A stretch of DNA of 42,631 bases from Verrucomicrobiales bacterium (GTDB lineage: Bacteria; Verrucomicrobiota; Verrucomicrobiia; Verrucomicrobiales; DEV007). This document shows positions 34,272 to 42,631 of the stretch, in pieces (position 1 is the stretch's first letter; each line of letters begins with the position of its first letter). The notes beneath the pieces are model-generated. The model was given only the letters and a program-made list of their open reading frames with translations, was not told the DNA's origin and did no database searches. The position numbers and the translations under genes are program-made. The stretch is from assembly GCA_016795505.1 (NCBI GenBank), contig JAEUHH010000116.1, positions 1 through 42,631 on the forward strand, written 5' to 3'.

Positions 34272-35675
34272 TCACGCCACAATCTCCTTCGCCACCTCGC
34301 CATAGACATCGGTGAGGCGGAAGTCGCGACCGGCGTAGCGGTAGGTCAGCCGGGTGTGATCGAGCCCGAGCAGGTGCAGGATGGTGGCGTGAAGGTCGTG
34401 GGTGCCGATCTTTCCTGCGACCGCGGTGCCGCCCAGTTCGTCGGTGGCGCCGTGGCGGAGACCGCCTTTCACGCCGCCGCCGGCCATCCACATGGAGTAG
34501 CCGCGATTGTTGTGCCGCCGGCCGTCGCCGCCGTTGGCCTGATCCTGGGGACTCCGCCCGAACTCGCCACCCCAGAGGACAAGAGTGTCCCGCAGCAGGT
34601 CGCGGTCCTTGAGATCCTGGAGCAGCGCGGCGATGGGACGGTCGATGCCGGCGCAGTTCCGGGTCAGAGCCGATTTCAGATTGTTATGCTGGTCCCAGCC
34701 GCCCTTGCTGACCTGGATGAAGCGCACGCCGGACTCGGCGAGACGCCGCGCCATCAGGCACTGGGTGCCGAACTCCCGCGTCTCCTCGTTGTCCAGTCCG
34801 TAGCGCTCGCGGGTGGCGGGCTCTTCGGCCTCGAGGTCCAGCACGGCGGGCACCGAGGTCTGCATCCGGTAGGCCAGCTCGAAGGACTGGATCACCCCGT
34901 CGAGTTCGGGATTGCCGGGATGTTTCCCGAGCAGGTCGCGGTTCATTTCCTGGATCAGGTCGATCTGGGCACGCTGGCGACCTTCCGCGAGGTGGCGATT
35001 CCGGATGTCGGGGATGCCGCCCTCGCCCAGATCGACGCGGGTGCCCTGGTAGGAGGCCGGCAGGAAGGACGATCCATAGTTTTGGGCTCCGCCGCCTCCG
35101 ACCGGGTTGATGGTGATGAATCCGGGCAGGTCCTGATTGGCCGAGCCGAGTCCGTAGGTGATCCACGAGCCCATCGAGGGCCGCACGAAATTGATGCTGC
35201 CGGTGTGGAGGGCGATGGTCGCCTGCGGATGAGCCGCGTTCGAGGTGTGCATCCCGTTCAGCAGGCAGAGGTCGTCGGCATGGCGGCTCAGCTCGGGAAA
35301 CAGCTCGCTGATGGGTAGCCCGCTCTCGCCCTGCGGGGCAAAGGCGAACTGTGGCGCGAGCAGCTTGCCTCCCCGGCCGCCGGCGGCATCTCCGGAGGCG
35401 GTTTTTCCTCCGTTGGCCATCAGGTCGGGCTTCCAGTCGAAGGTATCGAGATGACTCGGCCCGCCCTGCATGAACAGAAAGATGACCCGCTTCGCTTTGG
35501 CCGGAAAATGGGGCGCTTTTGGCTGGAGCGGCGATTGATAGGCACCGCCTCCGGTCGCGGCGCGAGCGGTCCCGGCATTCAGCGCGGCAAAAGCCAGCCA
35601 GCCGAAGCCGGCGGCGGTGTGTTGCAGCATTCCGCGGCGGGTGAGGGGAGTGTAGGTGTCGCGACAGGTCTTCAT
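34272..35675 (-). CDS. DUF1501 protein (sulfatase-like), Tat-exported
   Basis: A 467-residue protein of the DUF1501 family, which shares the alkaline phosphatase/sulfatase fold. The N-terminus TPLTRRGMLQHTAAGFGWLA has a twin-arginine pattern, typical of this family. Further segments: VIFLFMQGGPSHLDTFDWKP (metal-site Asp/His), GSWITYGLGSANQDLPGFI, RRLAESGVRFIQVSKGGWD and DTLVLWGGEFGRSP, followed by HNNRGYSMWMAGGGVKGG and GTHDLHATILHLLGLDH. ATG at 35675 was chosen because it begins just after the stop of the upstream gene; an earlier Met would overlap it. DUF1501 and DUF1549/1553 genes are nearly always paired in Planctomycetes and Verrucomicrobia, and their joint role is still not shown. Confidence 0.92.
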   Translation of the reverse strand: MKTCRDTYTPLTRRGMLQHTAAGFGWLAFAALNAGTARAATGGGAYQSPLQPKAPHFPAKAKRVIFLFMQGGPSHLDTFDWKPDLMANGGKTASGDAAGGRGGKLLAPQFAFAPQGESGLPISELFPELSRHADDLCLLNGMHTSNAAHPQATIALHTGSINFVRPSMGSWITYGLGSANQDLPGFITINPVGGGGAQNYGSSFLPASYQGTRVDLGEGGIPDIRNRHLAEGRQRAQIDLIQEMNRDLLGKHPGNPELDGVIQSFELAYRMQTSVPAVLDLEAEEPATRERYGLDNEETREFGTQCLMARRLAESGVRFIQVSKGGWDQHNNLKSALTRNCAGIDRPIAALLQDLKDRDLLRDTLVLWGGEFGRSPQDQANGGDGRRHNNRGYSMWMAGGGVKGGLRHGATDELGGTAVAGKIGTHDLHATILHLLGLDHTRLTYRYAGRDFRLTDVYGEVAKEIVA

Positions 35676-35703
35676 GGCTGGGTGGGGGAAAGGGGAAACG
35701 GCT

Positions 35704-38208
35704 TCACGGGACATAGCGGAACTCCGCCGCCGAGTAGAGCGCCTGAACGAGCGCTGTCCATCCAGTTTCCCGATCCGGCTCGGCTCCGAGAAAGGCGAGG
35801 GCGCGCTCCGTCTCGGCCTCGGTCGGGTAGCGGCACAGGGTGTAGGCGTAGGCATGGCGGACGCGGGCGGTCTCGTCGGGCAGCTCCTGTTCCAGGATGC
35901 GTTCGGCCGCCCGGCGCGACACGTCGACGACGAAGGGATTGTTCAGGAGGAACAGGGCCTGCGGCGCCACCGTGGTCACGTCGCGCTGCCCGTTGACCTG
36001 GTCCGGCTCGGCGAAGTCGAACACGGTGAACATGCCCGGCAGCCGTGAGCGGAAGACGGGGAGGTAAACACTGCGCTCCGGCCGGGCGATGGGATCGCCG
36101 GCTTTGGCCCCGCCGCGCTTGCCCGGATTGGTCTTGGCGAGATCTCCGCCCACCGACGCGTCAAAGGGTGCCCCGTCGGGACGACCCGGCGCCAGCATGC
36201 CGCCCGCGGCGAGGAGGGAGTCGCGAATGGCCTCGGCTTCGAGCCGGCGCAGGTTTGCCCGCCAGTAGAGCCGGTTGCCCTCGTCGGCGGCGACATGGGA
36301 GGCTGGCTGGTCGGAGCCGAGCCGGTAGGTGCGGCTGAGCACGATGGTGCGGATCATCGCCTTCATCGACCAGCCGCCATCGACGAAGCGGCCCGCGAGG
36401 TGGTCGAGCAGTTCCGGATGGGTCGGCGCCGCGCCCGAGGCGCCGAAATTGTCCACCGTCTCAACGAGCCCGCGCCCCATCAGGTGCGCCCAGATTCGGT
36501 TCACCATCACCCGGGCGGTCAGGGGATGCTCCGGCGCCGTCAGCCATGCGGCCAGTTCGCGGCGGCCACTGCCTGCTTCGGGCAGCGTGACCGGGGTGGC
36601 GGGCTTGAGAATGGTGGGAAAGCCGCGCGGGACGAGGTCGCCCTTGATGTCCGGCTCCCCGCGCACCCGGAGGGCGAGGTCGGTCGCAGCTCCATCGGAC
36701 AGGGCCATGGCGTAGGCGGCGTTGGGATCGACCGGCCCGTCGCCGGCACCCTTCTTCTTTTTCTTCTTCCCCGCGTCGGAGCCGGGACCGACGTCGGGGC
36801 CGCCGAGCTCGGCCAGCGTTTTCCGAATGTCCGCCACCTCACGTCGGAGTTCCGCCCGGCGGTCTTTCGAGAGATTCTTCTTTTTGCCTTCAGCGACGAG
36901 CTGCCGCATCCGGTCGGTGAGACGGGAAATCTCCGCCGCCTGGCCCGCGGCCGGTGTCTTCGGAGCGTCGCCGCCAGCGTCCAGCCGGGCCAGCAGGCCG
37001 ACCTGATGATAGTCCTTGTTCCCACCCTGCCGATTTTGCTGTCCGCTCAGGGTCTGGGTGCTCGCAAAGACGCCGGCCAGCGCGTAGTAGTCGGTCTGGG
37101 CAATGGGATCGAACTTGTGGTCATGACAGCGCGCGCAGCCCAGCGTCAGGCCCATCGTCGCCCGGCCCAGCGTGTCCATCTGGTCGTCGATGCGGTCGAG
37201 GGTGAACTGCTCATTGTCCCGCTCGTTCAGATCCATCGAGCCCAGCGCGAGAAAGCCGCTCGCGACGAGATTTTCGGCCCGGTCCTTCGCGTCCCGCGCC
37301 TCCAGCAGGTCGCCGGCCACCTGCTCGGCGAGGAATTCGTCGTAGGGCTTGTCGGCATTGAAGGCGTCGATCACGTAGTTTCGGTAGCGCCACGCGTAGG
37401 GAAAGGGCACGTTCCGCGTCTTGCCGACCGAGTCCGCATAGCGGGCCACATCGAGCCAGTGGCGGCCCCAGCGTTCCCCGAAAGCCGGGGATTTCAGCAG
37501 CCGGTCGACCACTTTGGCCAGGGCCGCGTCGTCCGGATCCGGATCGCGGACGAAGGCGCCCACTTCGTCCACCGTCGGGGGCAGGCCGGTCAGGTCCAGC
37601 GTCACGCGGCGGATCAGGGCAAAGCGGTCCGCATCCGCCACCGGCTGGAGCCCGGCGGCTTCGATCCCGGCGAGGATGAAGCGGTCCAGATCGTCGCGCA
37701 CCCATTCGGCGGCCTTCACTGCCGGCGGTTCGGGCCGGGCGACGGGCAGGAAGGCCCAGTGGCTTCGTCCCTTTTCCCAATCAATGCCCGCCGCCTTCGC
37801 CACCGCCGGACCGGTCCGCGGATCGGGCGCTCCCATCGCGATCCAGTCCTCCAGCACGGCGATTTCAGCCTCGGACAGTTGATACTTGGGCGGCATCTGG
37901 AGATCGGGATTGCCGTAGCGCACCGTCTCCATCAGCAGACTCTCGGCCGGTTTGCCCGGCTCGATGGCTTCGCCCGAGTCGCCTCCGGCCATCCAGCCGG
38001 CTTTCGAATCGATCAACAGCCCGCCCTTCACCTTTTCCGCCTCGGTGGAGTGACACTCGTAGCAGTGCTTCACCAGCAGCGGCCGGACCTTGGCTTCGAA
38101 GAAGGCGAGTTGGTCAGACGTCGGCTCGCTGGCGTTGAGCGTCGGGGCGAGACCCGCCGACAGCAGCAACAACAGGAGACCGGGGATCGAATGGCGGGAC
38201 GAATTCAT
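35704..38208 (-). CDS. DUF1549/DUF1553 protein with planctomycete cytochrome C domain
   Basis: An 834-residue exported protein. The start at 38208 gives a signal peptide (IPGLLLLLLSAGLAPTLNAS); a longer open frame upstream overlaps the M48 gene and has no coding look. Domains: PSCyt with heme motif CYECH (49-53) and LQMPPKYQLSEAEIAVLEDW; DUF1549 (DRFILAGIEAAGLQPVADAD, RRVTLDLTGLPPT, RHWLDVARYADSVGKTR) with a second heme-type site CARCHDHKFDPI; a coiled linker with a run of six Lys and a helical stretch (RQLVAEGKKKNLSKDRRAEL); and DUF1553 (HPLTARVMVNRIWAHLMGRG, RLEAEAIRDSLLAAGG, PQALFLLNNPFV). It is paired with the DUF1501 gene 28 bp downstream. Confidence 0.92.
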   Translation of the reverse strand: MNSSRHSIPGLLLLLLSAGLAPTLNASEPTSDQLAFFEAKVRPLLVKHCYECHSTEAEKVKGGLLIDSKAGWMAGGDSGEAIEPGKPAESLLMETVRYGNPDLQMPPKYQLSEAEIAVLEDWIAMGAPDPRTGPAVAKAAGIDWEKGRSHWAFLPVARPEPPAVKAAEWVRDDLDRFILAGIEAAGLQPVADADRFALIRRVTLDLTGLPPTVDEVGAFVRDPDPDDAALAKVVDRLLKSPAFGERWGRHWLDVARYADSVGKTRNVPFPYAWRYRNYVIDAFNADKPYDEFLAEQVAGDLLEARDAKDRAENLVASGFLALGSMDLNERDNEQFTLDRIDDQMDTLGRATMGLTLGCARCHDHKFDPIAQTDYYALAGVFASTQTLSGQQNRQGGNKDYHQVGLLARLDAGGDAPKTPAAGQAAEISRLTDRMRQLVAEGKKKNLSKDRRAELRREVADIRKTLAELGGPDVGPGSDAGKKKKKKGAGDGPVDPNAAYAMALSDGAATDLALRVRGEPDIKGDLVPRGFPTILKPATPVTLPEAGSGRRELAAWLTAPEHPLTARVMVNRIWAHLMGRGLVETVDNFGASGAAPTHPELLDHLAGRFVDGGWSMKAMIRTIVLSRTYRLGSDQPASHVAADEGNRLYWRANLRRLEAEAIRDSLLAAGGMLAPGRPDGAPFDASVGGDLAKTNPGKRGGAKAGDPIARPERSVYLPVFRSRLPGMFTVFDFAEPDQVNGQRDVTTVAPQALFLLNNPFVVDVSRRAAERILEQELPDETARVRHAYAYTLCRYPTEAETERALAFLGAEPDRETGWTALVQALYSAAEFRYVP

Positions 38209-38382
38209 GACAGAGTGGACCGGGAGCCGGGGACGGATAACTCCGGGCGATGAAACCCGCCGCGTCGGAAACGGTTGCGCGCTCCCTTTCCCCTCCAATC
38301 CCTGCCGGCGACACGGCCGCTTGGGAGGAAACCTTTTGGGATGACAAATCCCATCGGAATCGGGTATTCTCACGGCTGCCAA

Positions 38383-40332
38383 ATGACTCGGGAAAAATTC
38401 GACCAATTGATCGAGCGGCTCCAGCAGGAGTCCGCCGCCGACCCGCCAGGATTCGCGGCGAAAGTTGTCGCCATCGCCCTCGGCGGCTTTGCCTATCTCA
38501 TTCTGGTGCTCGCTCTGGCGCTGTCCCTGACCATTGGCACCGTTGTCCTCATGATTACGGCGCCCAATGCTGGCATCATCAAGCTGGGCATCGTGCTGCT
38601 CATCCTGTTTGGCGGATTGAGTTGGGCCATTGTCCGCTCTCTCTTCGTCCGGCTCGAGGCTCCCGAGGGGATCGTCCTGAGGCCCGCCGATGCCCCCGCC
38701 CTGTTTCAGTTGATCGACAAGCTTCGCGATCAACTGCGTTGCTCCCGCTTTCACATCGTTCTGCTCAGCGGCGACTACAACGCTTCCGTCACCCAGATTC
38801 CCCGGCTCGGCATTTTCGGCTGGCAAAAGAACTATCTCACCCTTGGCCTGCCCCTCATGCAGAGCCTGCGGCCGGATGAGTTCGAGGCTGTGCTGGCCCA
38901 CGAGTTCGCCCACCTTTCCGGCAACCACGGCCGCCTCGGCACCTGGATCTACCGCCTGCGCCGCTCGTGGGAGGGCGTCTTTGAGAATCTCGCCAACCAG
39001 CAGTCTGGAGGTACCTGGATGCTGTCAAAATTCGTCAGTTGGTATTGGCCACGCTTCAATGCTCACGCCTTTGTCCTGAGCCGGGCGCAGGAGTATCAGG
39101 CCGACGCCCTCGCCGCCTCCCTGGCTGGGCCCTCCGCCATTGCTGGTTCCCTGATGCGGATCTCCATCTACGGGCGCCACCTCGACGAGGCCTTCTGGGA
39201 GCCGGTCGTCGCAGAGGCCTCCCGCGAGGCTGCGCCGCCCCGCGACATCTACGCCCGGATGCCCCGCCTTCTTGGCAGCGGACCGGATCCGGCCAAACTC
39301 TCCGAATGGATGCGGCAGAGCTACCTGATGGATACCACCAATTTCGACACCCATCCCTGCCTCCGAGACCGCCTCCGCGCGATCGGCCAGCTCCCCGAGG
39401 GTGTTGCCGAGGGGCGCTACCCGGCTGAGCTGCCCCCGATCGGGGATCGTACCGCTGCCGATGTCTTGCTCGGTGCCCGGCAGGATGACCTGACTGCCAC
39501 CCTGAGCCAGCGTTGGGCCGATGCGGTGGCGGAAGGATGGGCGGAAAAACACCGTGCCGCCTGTGTTGCCCGCGAGGAACTCGCGAAGCTGGACGCCCAA
39601 CCCGAACCCGAGGAGGAGGCCTCTGACGATGCCGATGCCGTTGGCGAACGCGTATCCCGCCTCTGGGCGCGGGCGAATGCGATCCGCGAAACCGACGGCG
39701 ACACTGCCGCGCTGCCGTTGGTCACCGAAGTGCTCCGGCTTCGGCCCGCCGATCCGCTGGCCAACTTCGTCATCGGCTGCCACCTGCTCCAAAAGGAAGA
39801 CGCCACCGGCATCGAGCGCCTCGAGATCCCCGCCCGCGATCCCGAACTGGCCCGCCACGCCCTGATCGCCCTCGCCGAATACTACCACCGGCATGGCCTG
39901 CGTGAAAAGCGGCGCGAGATCGAAGACCGCCTCGAGGCGTTGGATGAGATCGAGCACCAGTTTCACGTCGAGCGCTCCGACGCCAAGAAGACCGACACTT
40001 TTCTACCCCACGGTCTGCCCGAGTCCGCCATCGGAAGGCTGAGGACGATTTTCTCCGCTGAGCCCGCCATTGCCGACGCCGTTATCGCCCGCAAAGAGAC
40101 CATCACTCATCCCGAAAAACTCATGTATGTCATCGGCATCACCGTCCAGGTGCCCTGGTGGCAGCTTCGCACTGACGGCGCCAATCAAAAACTCATCAAT
40201 CGCCTTGTCGAAGCCATCGAACTGGAGGGCCACTTTCTCATCTTCGTGCGCCACCGCGAACTGAAGCCCCTCGGCAAGGCCATCGCCAAAGTGCCCGACT
40301 CCCTGATATACGAGCGCACGGGCAGCCCGTGA
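38383..40332 (+). CDS. M48-family membrane metallopeptidase with C-terminal helical region
   Basis: A 649-residue protein. After a short helical head (MTREKFDQLIERLQQES) come two membrane helices (VVAIALGGFAYLILVLALAL and IIKLGIVLLILFGGLSWAIV), then the zinc peptidase domain with the HExxH motif in VLAHEFAHLSGNHG and the downstream RAQEYQADALAASLAG (third ligand Glu). The remaining half has a catalytic-domain tail, a Glu/Asp-rich linker (PEPEEEASDDADA) and a TPR-like region. HtpX/Oma1-type relatives degrade misfolded membrane proteins. The start at 38383 follows the usual N-terminus; one at 38341 with a GGAGG 14 nt upstream is an alternative. It is divergent from the DUF1549/1553 gene. Confidence 0.85.
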   Translation: MTREKFDQLIERLQQESAADPPGFAAKVVAIALGGFAYLILVLALALSLTIGTVVLMITAPNAGIIKLGIVLLILFGGLSWAIVRSLFVRLEAPEGIVLRPADAPALFQLIDKLRDQLRCSRFHIVLLSGDYNASVTQIPRLGIFGWQKNYLTLGLPLMQSLRPDEFEAVLAHEFAHLSGNHGRLGTWIYRLRRSWEGVFENLANQQSGGTWMLSKFVSWYWPRFNAHAFVLSRAQEYQADALAASLAGPSAIAGSLMRISIYGRHLDEAFWEPVVAEASREAAPPRDIYARMPRLLGSGPDPAKLSEWMRQSYLMDTTNFDTHPCLRDRLRAIGQLPEGVAEGRYPAELPPIGDRTAADVLLGARQDDLTATLSQRWADAVAEGWAEKHRAACVAREELAKLDAQPEPEEEASDDADAVGERVSRLWARANAIRETDGDTAALPLVTEVLRLRPADPLANFVIGCHLLQKEDATGIERLEIPARDPELARHALIALAEYYHRHGLREKRREIEDRLEALDEIEHQFHVERSDAKKTDTFLPHGLPESAIGRLRTIFSAEPAIADAVIARKETITHPEKLMYVIGITVQVPWWQLRTDGANQKLINRLVEAIELEGHFLIFVRHRELKPLGKAIAKVPDSLIYERTGSP

Positions 40333-40371
40333 CTTTCGCGCCCCAAGATTGATTCGGGCAATGCCTGCCGG

Positions 40372-41376
40372 TCAGCCGGCCGGGTCATTTGCCGCCCAGC
40401 CCCGCCGCGACTCGCGGTCGTGTCGGCGATGCGCCCGCAGGCGCTCCTCGATGCGGCGTTTCATGGCCGCTTTCGACGAGTCCGCCGGCCGACCGGCCGC
40501 CATCCGGACCGTCGTGGCCACGATCAGGCGGATCAGGGCCTTCACATCGGCCAGCGACACATACTCCACGTCGATGCCGCCGTCCGGGGCACAGTTGTGG
40601 TAGTTGCCCAGAATCACCGACATCGCCGCCGAGCGGATGCCGTAGAGCTGCATCGCCGTCGCCTCGCAGCTCCCGCCATCCAACAGCGCCCGCTGCACCG
40701 GTACCTTTTCCGCCGCCGCCGCATCCAGCAGTTCGGCCGTCACGGCATCGTCAAAGACACTCATCCGGTCGCCCACCCGCACCACCGGCCCCTGGCCCAT
40801 CGCTGCCCCGCCGCGTGGCGCGCTCGTTTCGAGCGAAACAAAGCGCACCCCCTCCGGCAGCGGCCAGGACTTCGCCAGATGCACCGCGCCGACGAAGCCC
40901 ACCTCCTCCGCCCGCGTGAACAGGCCGTACACCGTCGCCTCCGCGCCGAGGCGCTCCAGCTCCATCAGCAGGGCCACGATCTCCACGCAGCCGATCAGGT
41001 CGTCGCAGGCCCGCGACCGGACCAGACCGTCCTTCAGTTCAAAGGCCGGCAGGTCCCACATCCCGAAGTCGCCGAACCACCGCACCCCGCAGCGGTCCAG
41101 CCGCTCCGCCGGCACCCCGCCCAGGAATTCCGCCGCACCGCCTCGCGTCCTCACCCAGCCGGGATGATCCAGGTGTGCGCCGAACGCCAGATGCGGCCGT
41201 TTCCGGCCCCGTCGATAGCAGGCGATCAGATTGCCGAAGGCGTCCGCCGTCACCGTGACATGCGGCAGTGGCGCGAGCAGCGCGCGGATCGTCGCCGCCA
41301 TGTGGTATTCGTGAAACGGCGCCGTGGGCGTCTCCAGCACCTGCCGGAGCAGACGGACGAGCGTGGCGTGGGTCAT
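40372..41376 (-). CDS. M42-family peptidase (glutamyl/leucyl aminopeptidase type)
   Basis: A 334-residue cytosolic metallo-aminopeptidase of the tetrahedral M42 (TET/FrvX) family. Metal and catalytic residues are visible: FGAHLDHPGW (His and Asp), RACDDLIGCV (bridging Asp), FTRAEEVGFVGA (catalytic Glu and ligand Glu), SLETSAPRGG, and GNYHNCAPDGGI (last His). The start at 41376 was chosen (MTHATLVRLLRQVLETPTAP); a longer open frame upstream is antisense to the acyltransferase. The C-terminal tail is rich in Arg and His (RRIEERLRAHRRHDRESRR). Peptide substrate not predictable. Confidence 0.88.
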   Translation of the reverse strand: MTHATLVRLLRQVLETPTAPFHEYHMAATIRALLAPLPHVTVTADAFGNLIACYRRGRKRPHLAFGAHLDHPGWVRTRGGAAEFLGGVPAERLDRCGVRWFGDFGMWDLPAFELKDGLVRSRACDDLIGCVEIVALLMELERLGAEATVYGLFTRAEEVGFVGAVHLAKSWPLPEGVRFVSLETSAPRGGAAMGQGPVVRVGDRMSVFDDAVTAELLDAAAAEKVPVQRALLDGGSCEATAMQLYGIRSAAMSVILGNYHNCAPDGGIDVEYVSLADVKALIRLIVATTVRMAAGRPADSSKAAMKRRIEERLRAHRRHDRESRRGWAANDPAG

Positions 41377-41445
41377 GGCGGAGCGTCGGGGGGATCGGGG
41401 TTGGACGTACGGCGGACAATGCCCCACTATTTCCCCGCTTTTGCC

Positions 41446-42429
41446 ATGGGGAAACTCCTGAAATCGCTTCGTTACCGCCTCGAGTGGGCCGGGCTCGCCG
41501 TCCTGGCCGCGCTCATCCCCCTGCTGCCGCGGCGTGCCGCCCATGGGCTGGGCCGGGCGCTCGGCACCATCGGGTATCTTTGCGACTTTCGCGGCCGCCG
41601 CACCGCCCTGGAAAACCTGCGCAGCGTCTACGGCGACACCCGCGACGAGCGTCAGCTCCGCCGCACCGCCCGTGAGGCCTTCCAGCACTTCGCCCACACC
41701 CTCATCGACCAGTTCTGGAGCCGGCGCCTCACCGCGGATAACTACCTCGACTACTGTGACATCGAGATGGACGATCCCGACGCCATCGAGCGCGCCCGCG
41801 GGACCGGTGCCATCTGGGTCACCCCGCATTACTCGAATTTCGAGTGGATCGCCCTCATCATGGGCTTCCGCGGCTACCGCTTCACCATCATCGCGCAGGA
41901 TTTCAAGAATCCCCTGCTCACTGGGATCTTTCGCCGCAACCGCGAGGTCAGCGGTCATCAGGTCATCCCCCAGCAGCGCGCCCTCATCCGCCTGCTCAAG
42001 AACCTCGCCTCCGGCGGACACGCCGCCTTCCTCACCGACCTCACCATCCGGCCGGGTCGGGCCGCCACCATCATCCGGTGTCTCGGTCACGAAACCTGCG
42101 TCACCGCCCTCCACGCCGAGCTGTTGCGCCGCACCCGCCTGCCGGTCATCCCCGGTATCTGCATCCCCCTGCCCGGTGGTCGCTACCGGATGCGCGGGCT
42201 CAAGCCGCTCGACATCACTCCCGACATGACCGACCGCCAGATCGCCCAGGCCTGTTGGGATGCCTTCGAGCCCTTCATCCGCGAGCATCCGGCCCCCTGG
42301 TTGTGGATGTACAAACACTGGCGCTATCTCCCGGCCGATCCCGACCGGGCCTATCCGCCGTATGCGACCCGATCGCCGAAATACGACCGCCTCGCCCGCG
42401 ATCTCGGGCCCGGCTTCCCGATGGAATAG
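41446..42429 (+). CDS. Lipid A-type lauroyl/palmitoyl acyltransferase (LpxL/HtrB-like)
   Basis: A 327-residue inner-membrane acyltransferase that would add a secondary acyl chain to lipid A or a similar lipid. After an N-terminal hydrophobic anchor (LEWAGLAVLAALIPLLP) comes the HX4E active site in TPHYSNFEW, then RREVSG-like RNREVSGHQVIPQQ, the FLTDLTIRP segment and LPVIPGICIPLPGGRYRM, and the C-terminal PAPWLWMYKHWRY, all typical of the LpxL family. Starts at 41446 and 41419 (MPHYFPAFAM) are both plausible. It diverges from the M42 peptidase gene by about 70 bp. Its stop codon is part of the first unit of the 22-bp repeat. Confidence 0.88.
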   Translation: MGKLLKSLRYRLEWAGLAVLAALIPLLPRRAAHGLGRALGTIGYLCDFRGRRTALENLRSVYGDTRDERQLRRTAREAFQHFAHTLIDQFWSRRLTADNYLDYCDIEMDDPDAIERARGTGAIWVTPHYSNFEWIALIMGFRGYRFTIIAQDFKNPLLTGIFRRNREVSGHQVIPQQRALIRLLKNLASGGHAAFLTDLTIRPGRAATIIRCLGHETCVTALHAELLRRTRLPVIPGICIPLPGGRYRMRGLKPLDITPDMTDRQIAQACWDAFEPFIREHPAPWLWMYKHWRYLPADPDRAYPPYATRSPKYDRLARDLGPGFPME

Positions 42430-42467
42430 GGTTCGATCGGAGATCAAACAGGGTTGGATCGGAAGTG
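42424..42467. repeat. 22-bp-period direct repeat pair at the end of the acyltransferase gene
   Basis: GAATAGGGTTCGATCGGAGATC (42424-42445) is followed by AAACAGGGTTGGATCGGAAGTG (42446-42467), again with a period of exactly 22 bp. The first unit contains the TAG stop codon of the acyltransferase, so it is partly coding. GATCGGAAGT at its end also occurs once alone near 11570, after the AraC-type gene. Confidence 0.65.
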
Positions 42468-42582
42468 CCGTGGTTTTTCCGCGGTGGGCTCTGGGAATCC
42501 GGTCCGCTGGATTGCCGATCCTTCCCCGGGCCATGCGCGTCTGCCTCCCCTGAGCCGTCCACATGGCACCATTTCCAACCTG

Positions 42583-42598
42583 CTGGTTTCCAAACCAG
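42583..42598 (+). promoter_or_regulatory. Palindrome before the last gene start
   Basis: CTGGTTTCCAAACCAG, a perfect 7-bp palindrome around CC. Its last bases overlap the AGAGGA ribosome-binding sequence that precedes the ATG at 42609, so it could be a DNA operator or an RNA hairpin affecting translation. Confidence 0.35.
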
Positions 42599-42608
42599 AG
42601 GAACACGA

Positions 42609-42631
42609 ATGAATGGAATGAAACGAATGGT
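42609..42631 (+). CDS. Start of a gene cut by the window edge
   Basis: ATG at 42609, 6 nt after AGAGGA, with the frame MNGMKRM open to the last base. Only seven codons are visible, so the product is unknown. Confidence 0.4.

Noticed and set aside
36751-36770. Homopyrimidine tract as a slippage or phase-variation site
   Set aside because: It simply encodes a Lys run in the DUF1549/1553 linker; it is a mixed C/T tract, not a mononucleotide run, and the frame is open on both sides.

Overview
The window is a GC-rich bacterial chromosome segment that looks like Verrucomicrobiota. The main pointers are secreted cytochrome-type proteins of the Planctomycetes-Verrucomicrobia kind (a DUF1587/1595/1592/1588/1585 protein, and a DUF1549/DUF1553 protein paired with a DUF1501 protein), a PUR-family (DUF3276) protein, and a Rieske/cytochrome b pair whose cytochrome b carries its own c-type hemes. 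No phage, plasmid, IS or CRISPR locus was found. The family assignment comes from reading motifs, not from a database search.

Layout. 77-3000: a tiny unknown gene, then a large secreted di-heme DUF1592-type protein on the minus strand, whose coding sequence carries two 66-bp REP-like palindromic elements translated in frame. 3057-6110: one giant gene that joins all three partners of the AmmeMemoRadiSam system (radical SAM enzyme, AMMECR1, MEMO). 6086-8704: an MFS carrier, a secreted di-heme cytochrome c and a small membrane protein. 8861-12213: mannose-1-phosphate guanylyltransferase, RuvX, an AraC-type regulator and a His-rich secreted protein. 12571-15046: Rieske protein and cytochrome b/c fusion, a two-gene quinol-oxidising complex. 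15065-19496: housekeeping genes (TrpC, tRNA-Gly, PrmA, PIN/TRAM protein, PUR protein, RluA-type pseudouridine synthase).

19644-32308 is a same-strand ion-homeostasis and stress block: a Usp-Usp-CBS-MgtE fusion, a P-type cation ATPase, a two-domain Usp, a six-gene Mrp Na+/H+ antiporter operon (A/B fused, C, D, E, F, G, nearly all with overlapping start/stop codons) preceded by a 12-codon leader ORF coupled to mrpA, and D-lactate dehydrogenase. The Mrp genes are visibly less C-rich at third codon positions than their neighbours, which suggests a separate history.

32314-38208 is a minus-strand run: DUF1549/DUF1553 cytochrome, DUF1501 protein, a CBM-like secreted protein, and two unknown proteins; this kind of gene set is usually tied to breakdown of complex carbohydrates. 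38383-42429 holds an M48 membrane peptidase, an M42 aminopeptidase and a lipid A-type acyltransferase. The window ends at the first codons of another gene.

Most notable: the triple AmmeMemoRadiSam fusion with an extra, possibly AMMECR1-derived, middle segment; the MgtE channel whose cytosolic N domain seems replaced by two universal-stress domains; the in-frame REP-like insertions; the leader ORF of the Mrp operon; and a 22-bp-period repeat found in pairs at three gene ends, in one of which an inverted core turns the pair into a hairpin.
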